Positions 6,432 to 7,215 of a stretch of DNA of 7,215 nucleotides are shown here, piece after piece. Within the stretch, counting starts at the first letter, position 1. Each line of letters starts with the position of its first letter. Origin of the DNA: Prevotella sp. UBA6387. GTDB taxonomy: Bacteria; Bacteroidota; Bacteroidia; Bacteroidales; Bacteroidaceae. The notes under the pieces were generated by a model. It worked only from the letters and a program-made list of their open reading frames with translations. It was not told the origin of the DNA and ran no database searches. Position numbers and translations under genes: made by a program. Where the stretch lies: positions 4,467 to 11,681 of the forward strand of contig DJQL01000075.1 in NCBI GenBank assembly GCA_002437565.1. Direction: 5' to 3'.

Positions 6432-7215
6432 ATTTGGCATTCGCTTGCTTGCCCCCGTTAGGCTTGCTGTCCTTGTGCTTGTTGTCGTTAGGCTTCGCGC
6501 TGCCCTGCTTGCCTGAGACCTGCTGCGTGGCTCCGTCTTGAGCTTTCCTTGTCGCGGCTTGCTTGTTGCTATTGTTCTTGTTTTTTTTCTTCTTCTTTTT
6601 CTTTGCCTTGTCGAATCGGCTCACGTCAGCGTCGGCGAGCAAGTCGACAGGCTTCTTCTCCGTCTTTGCCTTGTCGTTTTCCAACAGCGACAGCGGTTTC
6701 TCGCCTTGCTTATTCATGGCTATTATCTCCATGGCTCGTTTGGCCGTTATGGTCTCCGTATTCGCCCCGAGGTTCTTGTCGGTGGAGTAGGTGCAGAGCC
6801 CGGCGAGAATGTCGGTCTTGAACAAGTGGTATTCCGCGTCTTGCGTGACGAGCGTCACGTCCCTCCGTGGCAGTTTGCGGCTTGCCTCAAGATAGTCGTC
6901 CACCTCATAGTTGAGACAACACTTCAGCTTGGCGCACATGCCAGCGAGCTTTTGCGGGTTGAGCGATATGTCTTGTATGCGTGCCGCGTTGGTGGATACG
7001 CTTGAGAAGTTTTTCATCCACGTGGCGCAACACAGTTCCCTTCCGCATGGCCCCGTTCCTCCTATTCGGCCAGCCTCTTGGCGCGCGCCAATCTGTTTCA
7101 TCTCTATGCGCACGTGGAAAGTCTCGGCCAGCACCTTGATGAGCTTGCGGAAGTCCACTCGCTCGTCGGCTATGTAGTAGAATATGGCCTTGTTGCAGTC
7201 GCCTTGGTATTCCAC
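6430..7215 (-). CDS. ricT: RicT/YaaT-like PSP1-domain protein (5' partial)
   Basis: The frame runs off the right edge; 261 C-terminal residues are visible, and the leading GTG at 7215 is an internal valine codon, not a start. The first 105 residues match the PSP1/RicT family closely: KAIFYYIADERVDFRKLIKV (9-28), RIEMKQIGARQEAGRIGG (36-53), GPCGRELCC (55-63), SLNPQKLAGMCAKLKCCLNY (84-103). Six cysteines (57, 62, 63, 94, 99, 100) sit in two clusters; in Bacillus subtilis RicT forms the iron-sulfur Ric complex with RicA and RicF, which affects RNase Y-dependent RNA processing. Whether this protein binds a cluster is inferred. From about residue 175 the chain becomes low-complexity and Lys/Asn/Gln-rich, with seven consecutive lysines at 205-211, a basic tail that could contact RNA. 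It lies 6 bases upstream of gldH in a likely operon. The N-terminus and promoter are outside the window. Confidence 0.88.
   Translation of the reverse strand: MEYQGDCNKAIFYYIADERVDFRKLIKVLAETFHVRIEMKQIGARQEAGRIGGTGPCGRELCCATWMKNFSSVSTNAARIQDISLNPQKLAGMCAKLKCCLNYEVDDYLEASRKLPRRDVTLVTQDAEYHLFKTDILAGLCTYSTDKNLGANTETITAKRAMEIIAMNKQGEKPLSLLENDKAKTEKKPVDLLADADVSRFDKAKKKKKKKNKNNSNKQAATRKAQDGATQQVSGKQGSAKPNDNKHKDSKPNGGKQANAK

Noticed and set aside
6538..7005. Plus-strand open frame opposite the ricT-like gene
   Set aside because: The opposite strand encodes conserved PSP1 motifs; the Phe/Leu/Ser run here is only the complement of the lysine-rich tail.

Overview
The window looks like chromosomal core DNA of a Bacteroidales bacterium, most likely of the Prevotella group. 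This rests on protein resemblance: the mreB-mreC-mreD-mrdA-rodA gene order behind a purH-type gene, a RodA about 120 residues longer than the E. coli protein, a GldH-type lipoprotein, and a RicT/PSP1 protein with a lysine-rich tail. Base composition is close to balanced, and no mobile element, tRNA, rRNA or CRISPR array is visible.

Layout. Positions 1-90 hold the last 29 codons of a gene matching the end of the IMP cyclohydrolase (N-terminal) domain of PurH. The frame stops where the AICAR transformylase domain would normally begin. After a 59-base AT-rich spacer, a plus-strand block fills 150-5962: mreB, mreC, mreD, mrdA (PBP2) and rodA, the core of the rod-type cell-wall elongation machine. 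MreB is the cytoplasmic actin-like scaffold, MreC and MreD link it across the membrane, PBP2 is the transpeptidase and RodA the glycosyltransferase. Gaps within the block are 7, 90 and 21 bases, and mrdA and rodA overlap by 20. This suggests one operon, perhaps with extra control in the 90-base mreC-mreD gap.

On the minus strand, convergent to rodA, lie a ricT-like PSP1 gene (running off the right edge) and, 6 bases after it, a gldH-like lipoprotein gene. The rodA and gldH stop codons are 8 bases apart and share a GC-rich hairpin that could terminate transcription in both directions.

Most of the window is ordinary housekeeping sequence. The points worth a second look are the apparently domain-split or shortened purH, a perfect hairpin enclosing the mreC start codon and overlapping the mreB stop, a Cys/His-rich segment in PBP2 that could be a zinc site, and the ricT-gldH pairing. 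I found no clear evidence of a wholly new system.
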